Notes: generated by a model from the letters alone, not told the origin. DNA of 33,525 nucleotides from Bacteroidales bacterium (GCA_024685285.1 JAIKVZ010000005.1:1-33525), one strand, 5' to 3'; positions 24,647 to 33,301 are shown, counted from the stretch's first letter. Made by a program: numbers and translations.

Positions 24647-25477
24647 TTACCTTACAACGCGTGTGAATACGGGGGCTTGGCCGTCGGCTTCGGTCACGTA
24701 TACTTTAATCTCGCCAGCGGGAGGCATATCGGGTTTGTCTTCGCGAGGAAGGTCGATGGCGGTGAAAAAATACTCGTTTCCGTCGGGTAGGGGTCGGGTT
24801 GAGACCGTCTTGGCTTGGGCGTGTATCATTGGGTAGTCGCCCACGGCGGTGTCAAATATGGCGGCCTCTTCGGCTGAAACCTCATGCTGCTCCGAGAATT
24901 CGTCAAGCATGGTATATTCTCCCTCAAGGAAACCGTTGGCTTTCAAGAACTGGTCGACCTCAGCAGGCATGGATTCAAGGCGTGCCGCACGTACACCGTA
25001 ACCGTCGAGCACCTCGGCATTGGGTTGGCATTTCCTCAAGTCGGCCACGCTCGACTCTAAACCGCCGCTACCGAAAGTGCAGAAAGGAACCACTTTCTTG
25101 CCGGTTAGGTCGACCCCTGTCAGCCACGAGGTCACAGGCGGTGCATAGGTACCAAACCACACAGGATAGCCGAGGAAGATAATGTCATACTTAGAAAGGT
25201 CGTCCAGCACTGGCTTGATGCTCGGCAGGACATCCATCTCGCGCTCCTGCATACAGCGCTGTATGGTTGCTTGAAAATCGGGATCGTAAGGGTCCACGGC
25301 CTCGATGGCTTCAATGTCGGCACCGAGTTTGTTGGCGATCTGTTCGGCCACCATCTTGGTATTGCCGGTCTGAGAATAATAAAGTACCAGCACTTTTTGT
25401 GCCTCTTTCTTTGCACCGCATCCTGCGGCAGCCATGGCTACAACTGTCATGGCAATAATCAGGTTGAACTTTTTCAT
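24647..25477 (-). CDS. Flavodoxin-domain lipoprotein
   Basis: This 276-residue protein combines a lipoprotein signal (Cys20 in AAAGC) with a flavodoxin fold. The FMN-phosphate loop is YYSQTGNTK (33-41), and IIFLGYPVWFGTYAPPV (99-115) and FCTFGSGG (132-139) match flavodoxin-like oxidoreductase segments. After the flavin domain, about 185-276 forms an extra C-terminal region of uncertain role; residues 225-232 are encoded by an 11-bp repeat array. A membrane-anchored, exported flavodoxin is unusual because flavodoxins usually serve the cytosol. Its start overlaps the HMA stop by 4 nt, so it is coupled to the metal-handling genes upstream, and an electron donor or reductase for a metal or thiol is a plausible inference. 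Confidence 0.87.
   Translation of the reverse strand: MKKFNLIIAMTVVAMAAAGCGAKKEAQKVLVLYYSQTGNTKMVAEQIANKLGADIEAIEAVDPYDPDFQATIQRCMQEREMDVLPSIKPVLDDLSKYDIIFLGYPVWFGTYAPPVTSWLTGVDLTGKKVVPFCTFGSGGLESSVADLRKCQPNAEVLDGYGVRAARLESMPAEVDQFLKANGFLEGEYTMLDEFSEQHEVSAEEAAIFDTAVGDYPMIHAQAKTVSTRPLPDGNEYFFTAIDLPREDKPDMPPAGEIKVYVTEADGQAPVFTRVVR
24785..24806 (+). repeat. 11-bp repeat pair inside flavodoxin gene
   Basis: Two 11-bp units on the plus strand (GGGTAGGGGTC, GGGTTGAGACC) resemble the intergenic arrays. They encode residues 225-232 (VSTRPLPD) near the end of the flavodoxin lipoprotein. With only two units this may be chance. Confidence 0.35.
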
Positions 25478-25788
25478 TTTCTATCTTTCTTTTTGTTGTT
25501 GATTTTGTTGTCGCTGACCACTTGGGTCTCATAGCCTATTTTCTTCATGCCGGACTGGAGACCTTCTACGGTGTTCTTCGATGGGTCGTAGGTAATGGTA
25601 ACCTGCTGCTTCTCGATGCTGGTTTCCACTTTTTTGACACCTTTCTCGAAGCGCATATTGTTCTTGATCTTGTTTTCGCAGTTCTCACAATGCATCTGTG
25701 GTGTCGGTGTCAAAACGAGCACACGTAACTCGCCCCCGCCGAGGTTAAACAGCAAAGCCATGAGTGTGATTAAAATTGTCTGTTTCAT
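25474..25788 (-). CDS. Secreted heavy-metal-associated (HMA) domain protein
   Basis: This 104-residue protein has a short hydrophobic leader (1-18) and one HMA domain (about 22-92). The metal site is MHCENCENK with Cys34 and Cys37, the CxxC used by Atx1/CopZ-type copper and zinc chaperones. It is followed by the ferredoxin-like beta-alpha-beta pattern KKVETSIEKQQVTITYD and GLQSGMKKIGYE, and a lysine-rich tail. It is probably periplasmic, so it would bind metal outside the cytosol. It lies 19 nt after the TonB receptor gene and overlaps the flavodoxin by 4 nt. The metal is not certain from sequence; copper or another thiophilic ion is likely. Confidence 0.9.
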   Translation of the reverse strand: MKQTILITLMALLFNLGGGELRVLVLTPTPQMHCENCENKIKNNMRFEKGVKKVETSIEKQQVTITYDPSKNTVEGLQSGMKKIGYETQVVSDNKINNKKKDRK

Positions 25789-25807
25789 AATGATTTAAGA
25801 TTTTAGT

Positions 25808-27772
25808 TTATATTTTCATTCTTATTCCGCCATAGAACATGACGCCGTGCACAGGCCCCCAAATCATTGTTGGCTCGAAAGTGTTGCTCCATGGATTTTC
25901 GGCATCTATTATAGGATTTGGTTGCTTGTAGTTGGTGAGGTTTTCACCGCCCACATAGAGCGAAAAATGGCGAAACTCACGTGTCAGTTGTGCGCTAAGT
26001 TGTGGGTAGGCGGGAAACTCCTCATCCCACGAAGGGCTTCCGTCGGCAAGTAGATATGGCTTGGGCATACGGCCGCCGCCGTTGATGGCCAGAGTAACGT
26101 CCACTTGCCATATGCCCATCATTGGTTTCCAATTTATTGTAGCGAGCCCTTTGTAGCGGCTTTGCAGCGGCTTTTCCAGCAACTTGCCACCATAGGTGCA
26201 ACGCACATAGTTGTAACGTAATGCCACCAAAATATTAAGCTCGTCGCTGAAGTCGTAGCTTGCATCAATTTGTGCAGTGTGGGAGCATGAGCGCCCAGCG
26301 AGGTCGGCGATGATAATGCGAGTTGGGTCGCTGTCGTAGTCTACCACGGCCTGATGCAGAAAGTCGGTGTAGTAGTACTCGGCATTTAGCTGCACATTGC
26401 GCTCGCCTGCAGGGATATAGACGGTGGAGGAGAATCCGCTGTTCCATGCCTCTTCCTGTGGCATAGAGGACACTGTCAGAGTACGTCCTGACGCTAGCAG
26501 ATAGTGCTGCTCCGCCAGCGCGTGTGGTGTGCGGTAACCCTTGCCGGTCGAGGCCCGCAGGGTGATATTGTCATTTGGAATCCATTTAATATGTAGGCGA
26601 GGGGTGATATATGTGCGGCTGTATAATGAACTGTGGTCCACCCTTATCCCCCCCATCGCTGTCAGACGGTAATTGGGCGTATAGGTGTATTGTGCATAGG
26701 CTCCTGGAGTGTATTCAGTTGTTAGCGGCAGGTGGTTTGTTGTCAGAGTTTCGTCCATACGCTCGGCGTTGAAACTGAGGCCTGTGGAGAGATTGTGTAT
26801 TTCGTCGAAGTCGTGCTCGAGCATAAGCTGGCAGCTGAAGTTGCGCTGGTCGATACCGTAGGCTTTTGGACCGAAAGTGCCGTCAAGCCGATATAGGTAA
26901 CCGTTGGCCAGCAGGGCGATATTGGTGTTATGGCTGCGGTCGACCAGGAAGGCATGCTTCATGTAGCCCTCGGCGCGATGGGCACCGAGGAGCACTCGGA
27001 AGGGATTTGCCACCGTCAACATCTGGCCACCTTCGCGTTCTTCTTGCAGGTAACCGGTGCCGGCGTGCATAATGTAGCGTCCGTTGACATATTTCCAGCG
27101 ATTCATCAGGTGTAGCTGTTTTATGGCTGGCGAGTCGTGCCACAGGTCGCTGTTGTCGTCGTGGTGGCCGAAGTCGTGTTCCCAGTGTGCCAGCAGTTCT
27201 GTGCTCAATCGATTGTTCAGGTGCACGTTGGTCATGACGTTACCCTCGGCTTTGAGGCGGCTGTCACCGTAGAGGTTGACCTGGAACGACGGCTCGTCGT
27301 CAGGTTTGAGATACTCTACATTTATCTGCCCTGTAATGCTCTGAGGACCGTTCTTGACGCTCGATGCGCCTTTGCTAACAGAAATGCTCTTCATCCAAGC
27401 TCCCGGTACATACCCGAGCGAGTATAGGAGCGCGGCGCCGGTCGAGACAGTCATATTCTCAGTCAGCATTTGCACGTACTGTCCGCTGAGTCCCAGCAAC
27501 TTGATTTGCCGCGCACCGACGGCGGCATCGTTATAGTTGACATCAACCGAGGGATTTGTGACGAAACTCTCGCCCAAGTTGCAGCAGGCAGCGCGGAACA
27601 GTACGTCCTGCCCCATATTGAGGCCGTTGACGGCACCGCTCATACGACTGACGCCCTCGGCACGACGGGTGCTGACCTCCACCTCGCCGAGTGTCGATTT
27701 CTTTATCGTGTCTTGCGCTATGGCCGAAAGGCTTAACAATAGGCCACAGCAGAAAATCAGGAGCCGCTGCAT
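25808..27772 (-). CDS. TonB-dependent outer-membrane receptor (metal type?)
   Basis: This 654-residue protein has a signal peptide (1-20), a plug domain (about 25-160) and a 22-strand-type barrel ending in FYGGIRMKI. A LGEVEVSTRRAEG segment resembles a TonB-box region, then FRAACCNLGESFVTNPSVDVNY with adjacent Cys63 and Cys64, and GARQIKLLGLSG, VQMLTEN, all as in a Bacteroidota TonB receptor group that sits with HMA proteins. It lacks the N-terminal carboxypeptidase-like domain of SusC. It begins 6 nt after the pfkA stop and continues into the HMA and flavodoxin genes, so one transcript is likely. Import or scavenging of a metal or metal complex is inferred from neighbours and the Cys pair. 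Confidence 0.9.
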   Translation of the reverse strand: MQRLLIFCCGLLLSLSAIAQDTIKKSTLGEVEVSTRRAEGVSRMSGAVNGLNMGQDVLFRAACCNLGESFVTNPSVDVNYNDAAVGARQIKLLGLSGQYVQMLTENMTVSTGAALLYSLGYVPGAWMKSISVSKGASSVKNGPQSITGQINVEYLKPDDEPSFQVNLYGDSRLKAEGNVMTNVHLNNRLSTELLAHWEHDFGHHDDNSDLWHDSPAIKQLHLMNRWKYVNGRYIMHAGTGYLQEEREGGQMLTVANPFRVLLGAHRAEGYMKHAFLVDRSHNTNIALLANGYLYRLDGTFGPKAYGIDQRNFSCQLMLEHDFDEIHNLSTGLSFNAERMDETLTTNHLPLTTEYTPGAYAQYTYTPNYRLTAMGGIRVDHSSLYSRTYITPRLHIKWIPNDNITLRASTGKGYRTPHALAEQHYLLASGRTLTVSSMPQEEAWNSGFSSTVYIPAGERNVQLNAEYYYTDFLHQAVVDYDSDPTRIIIADLAGRSCSHTAQIDASYDFSDELNILVALRYNYVRCTYGGKLLEKPLQSRYKGLATINWKPMMGIWQVDVTLAINGGGRMPKPYLLADGSPSWDEEFPAYPQLSAQLTREFRHFSLYVGGENLTNYKQPNPIIDAENPWSNTFEPTMIWGPVHGVMFYGGIRMKI

Positions 27773-27778
27773 AAGTTT

Positions 27779-28879
27779 TTAATCGCCGAACTCTATTCCT
27801 ACGCCTTTGGCCGAGTGCACCAGGCGGCTGTCGGGGGCCACGAGGTTCTGTTCGCGCACGGCCTCTTCGAGCGGTATGCCGACCACGTCGGGGTGGTGGT
27901 ATGCCACCATTTGGCCGAAGCGGCCTTCGATGACGAACTCCATGGCGCGCACGCCGAACTCGGTGGCCAGCACGCGGTCGAATGCCACGGGGGTACCTCC
28001 GCGTTGCAGATGTCCCAGAATGGTGCAGCGTATGTCGTGCTCGACGCCAGCGGCCTTGAGGTCGGCGGCCAGCTGTTCGCCCACACCGCCCAGCTTCACG
28101 TGCTGGTAGCCTACCTCGCCGGTCTCGGTGCCGGTCACGGTGCCACCCTTGGGCATGGCGCCTTCGGCCACCACTATGATGCAGTATCCCCGGCGTTTGT
28201 TGTAGCGTTGTTCGATTTTGGCTTTGACTTTGTCAATATTGTAGGGTATCTCCGGAATGAGGCACACATCGGCGCCGCCGGCTATGGCGCTGTGCAGGGC
28301 TATCCATCCGGCGTCGCGGCCCATGACCTCCATGATGAAGACGCGGTTGTGCGAGGCGGCTGTGGTCACCAGTTTGTCGATGGCCTCGGTGCATATCTGA
28401 ACGGCGGTCTGGAAGCCGAAGGTGTAGTCGGTCATCGACAGGTCGTTGTCGATGGTTTTTGGCACACCAACTATTTTCAGCCCTTTTTTGGCAAGCCCCA
28501 GCGAGATGCGCTGACTGCCGTCGCCGCCGATGTTTATTACGGCATCGACGCCCATGTAGCCGAGTTTACGTATCATCTCGTCTGAGCGGTCCACGGTAGT
28601 CCATGTGCCGTCGGTTTGTTTGACGGGCCAGGCAAAGGGGCCGCCCTTGTTGGTGGTGCCGAGTATGGTGCCTCCCTGAATTTGCAGGCCCTCGACCGTT
28701 TTCTCGTCGAGCATGACCACCTCGGTGGGCTCGCGCAGCACGCCGTTGAACGACTCGATGCACCCGATTACTTCCCAATCGCTGGCTTGCGAGGCGCGTT
28801 TTACAATGCCGCGTATCACGGCGTTGAGGCCGGGACAGTCGCCCCCGCCAGTCAATACCATAACTCTTTTCAGTGCCAT
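27779..28879 (-). CDS. pfkA: 6-phosphofructokinase (ATP-type, Gly/Lys variant)
   Basis: Phosphofructokinase makes fructose 1,6-bisphosphate in glycolysis. The 366-residue protein from ATG 28879 starts MALKRVMVLTGGGDCPGLNAVIRG. It has GGDGS (118-122) with Gly at the position that discriminates ATP users, PKTIDND (140-146) with the catalytic Asp and a Lys in place of the Gly of E. coli PfkA, and MGRDAGW (186-192) for the sugar phosphate. Gly with Lys together fits the group III/mixed ATP-PFK branch rather than classical PfkA or PPi enzymes (which have Asp and Lys); cofactor use is therefore probably ATP but unproven. An upstream ATG at 28909 adds MFKIKPKDNN and is possible. It is the first gene of the unit with the TonB receptor. 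Confidence 0.93.
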   Translation of the reverse strand: MALKRVMVLTGGGDCPGLNAVIRGIVKRASQASDWEVIGCIESFNGVLREPTEVVMLDEKTVEGLQIQGGTILGTTNKGGPFAWPVKQTDGTWTTVDRSDEMIRKLGYMGVDAVINIGGDGSQRISLGLAKKGLKIVGVPKTIDNDLSMTDYTFGFQTAVQICTEAIDKLVTTAASHNRVFIMEVMGRDAGWIALHSAIAGGADVCLIPEIPYNIDKVKAKIEQRYNKRRGYCIIVVAEGAMPKGGTVTGTETGEVGYQHVKLGGVGEQLAADLKAAGVEHDIRCTILGHLQRGGTPVAFDRVLATEFGVRAMEFVIEGRFGQMVAYHHPDVVGIPLEEAVREQNLVAPDSRLVHSAKGVGIEFGD

Positions 28880-28942
28880 ATTGTTGTCTTTTGGTTTGAT
28901 TTTAAACATAATGCGTCGGCTACGCTTGTGGCGGTCGACAGG

Positions 28943-28972
28943 CAAATGTACGATTTTTTTCCGACACAGAGA
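28943..28972 (-). promoter_or_regulatory. Promoter of pfkA
   Basis: On the minus strand TACATTTG (28950-28943) is a perfect -7 box; a TTTC-like -33 lies about 20 nt upstream. The start would be near 28936. Between this promoter and the M16 terminator (28973-29180) lie the 11-bp repeat array and no gene. Confidence 0.6.
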
Positions 28973-29058
28973 AAAAATCTTGCACCCCAAAGTCAACGTT
29001 TTGAAAACCAGTGATTTAAGATATTAGTTATAAATACCTCATAATCAGGCTGGTAGAT

Positions 29059-29115
29059 GGGTTAGGTTCGGGTTAAGGTCGGGTTGAGGTCGGACATGGG
29101 TCGGGGCAGGTGGTC
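29059..29115 (+). repeat. 11-bp repeat array, intergenic copy B
   Basis: Four tandem 11-bp units (GGGTTAGGTTC, GGGTTAAGGTC, GGGTTGAGGTC, GGACATGGGTC) and a 13-bp diverged unit lie between the M16 terminator and the pfkA promoter. The first 28 bp from 29060 are identical in inverse orientation to copy A at 19281-19308. Confidence 0.8.
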
Positions 29116-29180
29116 CGGGGTGCATACTTTTTCCGAACATAAGGCGTCTAACCCATATATCTTACAGGTATTTAGGGGCA

Positions 29181-29214
29181 TAAAAGAGGCGCCGCTGCAC
29201 AGCAGCGGCGCCTC
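29181..29214 (-). terminator. Rho-independent terminator after the M16 peptidase
   Basis: A perfect 13-bp GC-rich stem (29214-29202 with 29198-29186) with a 3-nt loop is followed on the minus strand by TTTTA. It lies 25 nt past the stop codon. Confidence 0.9.
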
Positions 29215-29238
29215 TGTAGCGGTTGTTGTGTTGCCGGA

Positions 29239-32139
29239 TTAATCGGCAGTGCCTACGGCACCATCCTCGGGACGGAGTGTGACGGCAACGTAGTTCTTCA
29301 GGTTGATGTATTTCTTAGCCAGAGCCTTGATGTCTTTGGCGGTGACTTTCTTGACCATGTTGTCATAGTTGTTCACGTGGAAGTCGCGGCTCTCGTTGAA
29401 GCGGTAGCTGTTCTGAATCTGGCCCAGCCAGAAGCCGTTGTTCTGTGCGTTCTTGGCGTGCTGCACGCACATTTGCTCCTGCACTTTGCCGAGGGTCTTG
29501 GCATCAGGACCTTTCTTTTGGTACTGCTTAAGAATGTTGATGCAGTCTTTCTCGATCTTCTTGGCCTTTTCGGGGTCGCAACCGATGTAGAACTGCCAGC
29601 TTACCTGGCCTTCGGGGCTGAGCTCGAAGTCGCAGCCGGCGCTGGGGCTGTAGGCGTCGCCGTTTTTCTCGCGGATGATTTCGAGGGTGGTCATTCCGAG
29701 GGCGTCGCCAAACTCCTGGATGGCTATACGGGTCTGCGGGTCAAGTTCTTTTACGTCGACATTCATCTGGCCGCTGATGAGCAGCATACCCTGCTTTTCG
29801 ATACCCTTAACGGCTTCGGCGTGCTGTATGCCTTCGGCAAACTTGGGGTTGCGGTTCACGAAGTCGTTCTTCACAGCGCTGGTGGTGGTGGGCAGGTGGT
29901 TCAAGTACTTGGCGATGAGTTTGATGTCGTTGTCGCTCACATTACCCACGATGAAGAAGATCTGGTTGTTGGCGTATGCGAAGCGCTCGCGGTAGATGTC
30001 GAACATACGGTCGAGGTCGAGGGCGCGCACCTGCTCTTCGGTGGGGATGATAACCCGGCGATTGTCGTTGGGATAGGCGGTCTTGTAGAAGGTCTTGACA
30101 AAAGCAACCTGCGGGTTCTCGCTGATGAACTTCACCTGGTTGATGGTGTTCTCGATGTTGCGCTCGTAGGCTTCCTTGTCCTTACGGGGGGCGGTGTAGT
30201 AGAGGTTGATGAGCTGCAGGGTGGTCTCAAGGTCTTTGGGCGAGCAGCTGCCGGAGAAGCCTTGGGTCTCGTCGCTGATGTAGGGGCTGATGCTGAGGTT
30301 CATGCCTTTCAGTTTCTTGCCGAGCTGGGTGGCGCTGAAGTCGGCGATACCGCCGGCGTCTACGAAACTGGCGGCGTTCTGGGCTTGGTAGGCTTCGGCA
30401 TCCTCATAGAGAGAGGTTCCGCCGAATGAGTACGACTGAATCATGATTTCGTCGGCTTTGTAGTCGGTCTTCTTCACGATGAACTTGACGCCGTTGGGGC
30501 AGGTGTACTCGGTGTAGTCGAGCACGCTGTTGCTGTTGGTCGGCTTGGCCTCCACGTCTTTGACTTCCTCGCTGAAGAGGGGCTCGTCTTTGAAGTTGTC
30601 AACCCATGGCTCGGTCTGGATGTCGCGCATTTTCTTAAGGATTTCCATGGCCTCTTTCTCGGTGGGCACATTAAAACCATCCTTTTCGGGAGCGGTGAGG
30701 TAGAACACGATGTTCTCGTCGGTAATCCAAGTCTTCACCAAAGCGTTGCACTCTTCGAGGGTGATTTCGGGGATGAACTCTTTGGCGTATTTCCATTCCT
30801 GGCGTATGCCGGGGCAGGGCTCGTTGTCGAGGTAGTGGTTGGTGTATTCGTCGGCCAGGCTGTTGGTCTGGGTCTTGTTCTCTTCCTTGGCCAGTTTGGT
30901 GTAGGTGCTGAGGAGGTCCTCTTTCTGGCGGTCGAGTTCGGCCTGCAGGAAGCCGTGGTCGTCAATCTGTTTCACAATCTGGAGGAGCAGGTTGGCGGTC
31001 TCTTCGATACGGTTCTCCTTGGGCGAGGCGCTCACTTCGAACACATCGATTTCGCGACCTAAGAATCCGCCGTAGCCGCCGTAGGCATACATCATTGGGG
31101 CGCTGGGTTTCTCGCAGATATCGCGGAAACGGTCGTTCATCATCATACCGATAAGGTTGCGGACAAGCATATCGCGGTAGGCGCCGATAGTGCCGTTTAC
31201 ACCTTTTTTGTGTTTCCAGAAGATTTCGAGGGTGGTGCTGGTAGCCTCTTTGTCGGTGGCTATGGCGATGAGGGGCTCAACGTTGTCGGGAATCTGGTAG
31301 CTCAGGCGGGGCAGTTTCTCCTTGCCAAGGAAAGTGTGGCTGCTGAAAACGTCTTTGATTTTCTGCTCCATGGCTTTGTCGCCTTTAAGGCCGGCGTACT
31401 CAAAGTTGTCCATGTCGCCCACAATGACGATGGCCTGCAGGTCGGGGCGGTACCAGTCGTTGAAGAAATCGACGATGCTCTGGCGCTCGAAGTGCATAAT
31501 GACCTCTTCCTTGCCAATAGGCAGGCGGTCGGCGTAGAGAGAGCCTTTGAGCATGATGGGCCAGGTTTTCTTGCGAAGACGGTCGCCGTGACCGACGCCA
31601 CCGCGCCATTCCTCATGGATGACGCCGCGCTCGCTCTCAATCTCCTTCTGGTCGAAGAGGATGTTTCCGGCCCAGCCGTCGAGAATCTCAATACCCATCT
31701 TAACCATCTCGGGGTCGTCGGCGGGCATATTCACGTAGTAAACGGTCTGGTCGAAGCTGGTGTAGGCGTTGATGTCGCGTCCAAACTCGACACCGTGCTC
31801 CTGCAACTTCTGAATCATGGTGTTGTGGGGATAGCCCTTGATGCCATTGAAGGCCATGTGCTCGCAGAAGTGGGCCAGACCCTGCTGGTCGTCGCGCTCC
31901 ATAATCGAACCTGCGTTCGACACCAAGCGGAACTGAATCATGTTCTCCGGCTTCTTGTTGTTGCGGATGTAATAAGTGAATCCGTTGTCAAGTTTGCCGT
32001 AGCGAATCTTTTTGTCAAGGGGCACCTTGGCAGTCAGGTCGCTTTTCTTTTCTTTGCCCTTGCCTCCGAGGTCGAGCTGGGCAAATGCCGTACCGCTCAC
32101 CAGGAGCGCCATCAGCATAATCCAAAATGTTTTCTTCAT
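29239..32139 (-). CDS. Secreted M16 (insulinase/pitrilysin) zinc peptidase
   Basis: This 966-residue exported metallopeptidase has a signal peptide (1-20, AFA before Q21). The inverted zinc motif HFCEH lies at 90-94 (His90, catalytic Glu93, His94), with the distal Glu in ERGVIHEEWRGG (about 170-180). Four M16 modules fit the length: the N-terminal catalytic half and a C-terminal inactive half beginning near 540, with PKDLETTLQLINLYYTAPRKD and a late DVKELDPQTRIAIQEFGDALG segment. PqqL-like exported M16 enzymes in Bacteroidota process peptides in the periplasm. A promoter with a long leader of about 125 nt and a strong terminator make it a single-gene unit. Confidence 0.94.
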   Translation of the reverse strand: MKKTFWIMLMALLVSGTAFAQLDLGGKGKEKKSDLTAKVPLDKKIRYGKLDNGFTYYIRNNKKPENMIQFRLVSNAGSIMERDDQQGLAHFCEHMAFNGIKGYPHNTMIQKLQEHGVEFGRDINAYTSFDQTVYYVNMPADDPEMVKMGIEILDGWAGNILFDQKEIESERGVIHEEWRGGVGHGDRLRKKTWPIMLKGSLYADRLPIGKEEVIMHFERQSIVDFFNDWYRPDLQAIVIVGDMDNFEYAGLKGDKAMEQKIKDVFSSHTFLGKEKLPRLSYQIPDNVEPLIAIATDKEATSTTLEIFWKHKKGVNGTIGAYRDMLVRNLIGMMMNDRFRDICEKPSAPMMYAYGGYGGFLGREIDVFEVSASPKENRIEETANLLLQIVKQIDDHGFLQAELDRQKEDLLSTYTKLAKEENKTQTNSLADEYTNHYLDNEPCPGIRQEWKYAKEFIPEITLEECNALVKTWITDENIVFYLTAPEKDGFNVPTEKEAMEILKKMRDIQTEPWVDNFKDEPLFSEEVKDVEAKPTNSNSVLDYTEYTCPNGVKFIVKKTDYKADEIMIQSYSFGGTSLYEDAEAYQAQNAASFVDAGGIADFSATQLGKKLKGMNLSISPYISDETQGFSGSCSPKDLETTLQLINLYYTAPRKDKEAYERNIENTINQVKFISENPQVAFVKTFYKTAYPNDNRRVIIPTEEQVRALDLDRMFDIYRERFAYANNQIFFIVGNVSDNDIKLIAKYLNHLPTTTSAVKNDFVNRNPKFAEGIQHAEAVKGIEKQGMLLISGQMNVDVKELDPQTRIAIQEFGDALGMTTLEIIREKNGDAYSPSAGCDFELSPEGQVSWQFYIGCDPEKAKKIEKDCINILKQYQKKGPDAKTLGKVQEQMCVQHAKNAQNNGFWLGQIQNSYRFNESRDFHVNNYDNMVKKVTAKDIKALAKKYINLKNYVAVTLRPEDGAVGTAD

Positions 32140-32272
32140 TTTTTTTGTTGTTTTTTTATTGTTTGTTTTCTCTTTTTTGTTGTCTATCGTTGAATCGTAA
32201 TTCTCTTTAAAGTTTTGATTTTTATCTGTTTGCTGCTTTATTATACCCGTGTGTTAGTAAACTAATACACTG

Positions 32273-32303
32273 CAAAAGTAATGTATTTTTCAATACTGCC
32301 AAA
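32273..32303 (-). promoter_or_regulatory. Promoter of the M16 peptidase
   Basis: On the minus strand TTTG (32303-32300), a 19-nt spacer and TACTTTTG (32280-32273) match the consensus exactly. The start near 32266 leaves an A-rich leader of about 127 nt. The remaining gap (32304-32430) is AT-rich and shows no gene. Confidence 0.8.
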
Positions 32304-32430
32304 ATTTTTTTAATAAAAGCAGATTTTAACATTAGGTCAAGGGCCTGCTACTCGTTTCAAAAATGCAAAAATACAAAAATAAATTGTATCCAAAATAAAA
32401 AAAATATATCTTTCAGTATGCCAGCCCTCT

Positions 32431-32472
32431 TAAATGCGATATGGCCACTCGCAGCGCGAGTGGCCATATCGC
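32431..32472 (-). terminator. Strong hairpin terminator after cdaA
   Basis: A perfect 17-bp stem (32472-32456 with 32452-32436) and a 3-nt loop is followed on the minus strand by ATTTA. It lies 22 nt past the cdaA stop. The T-run is short, but the stem is exceptional. Confidence 0.75.
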
Positions 32473-32494
32473 TTCGACCGGATAATGCGACGGT

Positions 32495-33289
32495 TCAGCA
32501 TTCGTATTTTTCCAAAGCCTGCCGCAGTTCGACGGGAGTGATGTCGTGGTGTATTTCGCCGTTGAGGGCATAGCTGATGGCACCGGTCTCCTCGCTGACT
32601 ATGACGCTCAGCACGTCGAGCTGCTCGGTCACGCCGATGGCGGAGCGATGGCGCAGGCCAAGGTTGGGGTCGATGTCGAGTCGCGAGGTGACGGGCAGTA
32701 TGCAGCGTGCAGCCAGCAGGGTGTTGCCACGGGCTATGACGGCACCGTCGTGCAGGGGCGAGTTTTTGAAGAACAAGGCCTCGATGAGGGCCGACGAGGC
32801 AAGGGCGTTGATTTCCTCGCCCGTTTTCACCAGTTCCTCCACCTCGTTGTGCCGCTTGAACACTATCAGTGCACCGGTCTTCGATTGCGACATGTGCAGG
32901 CAGGCGTTGATGTATGCCTCGTAATTCACTGTCTGCTTGTTCTGTATGTTGTGTCGCCAGAATGCCAGCCGTTGCGCCCACGACTCGTCGAGCTGCGTCT
33001 TGGTGCCGATAAAGAGCAGGAAACGGCGTATCTCGGGTTGGAAGATGACAATGAGCGCTATTAGGCCGACGCTGGCCACGGCGCTCAACATTGCCCCGAG
33101 CAGGCGCATGTTGAGCAGGTCGGCTATGCGCCAGGCTACCAGCAGGATGATCAGCGCCCAAAAAATGAGCATCACGTTGGTGCCGCGTGCCATGCGGTAG
33201 ATGTAGTAGATGATGATGGCGACAATGACAATGTCGATCAGGTCGATCAGTCGGAAGGCCGGCAACCCGGCAATGGCAAGGGGGAGCAT
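32495..33289 (-). CDS. cdaA: Diadenylate cyclase CdaA
   Basis: CdaA makes the second messenger cyclic di-AMP from two ATP, controlling potassium, osmotic balance and wall stress. The 264-residue protein has three N-terminal membrane helices (about 14-33, 38-55 and 64-85), a coiled linker, and a DAC domain with DGAVI (181-185) and RHRSAIG (213-219), the two nucleotide-binding motifs of the family. The order of helices then DAC is that of CdaA, not DisA. The next gene upstream (same strand) is a four helix bundle protein 19 nt away; no cdaR or glmM is visible. Confidence 0.96.
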   Translation of the reverse strand: MLPLAIAGLPAFRLIDLIDIVIVAIIIYYIYRMARGTNVMLIFWALIILLVAWRIADLLNMRLLGAMLSAVASVGLIALIVIFQPEIRRFLLFIGTKTQLDESWAQRLAFWRHNIQNKQTVNYEAYINACLHMSQSKTGALIVFKRHNEVEELVKTGEEINALASSALIEALFFKNSPLHDGAVIARGNTLLAARCILPVTSRLDIDPNLGLRHRSAIGVTEQLDVLSVIVSEETGAISYALNGEIHHDITPVELRQALEKYEC

Positions 33290-33301
33290 AATGGGTAATG
33301 T

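Noticed and set aside
29059..29115. Telomere-like or G-quadruplex sequence
   Set aside because: The unit is 11 bp with three-G runs only in part; a quadruplex is possible but cannot be claimed, and nothing indicates a chromosome end.
29377..30429. Long plus-strand open frame opposite the M16 peptidase
   Set aside because: Composition dominated by Val, Leu, Gly and Ala as in other shadows. The neighbouring frame at 31210-32193 was rejected for the same reason.
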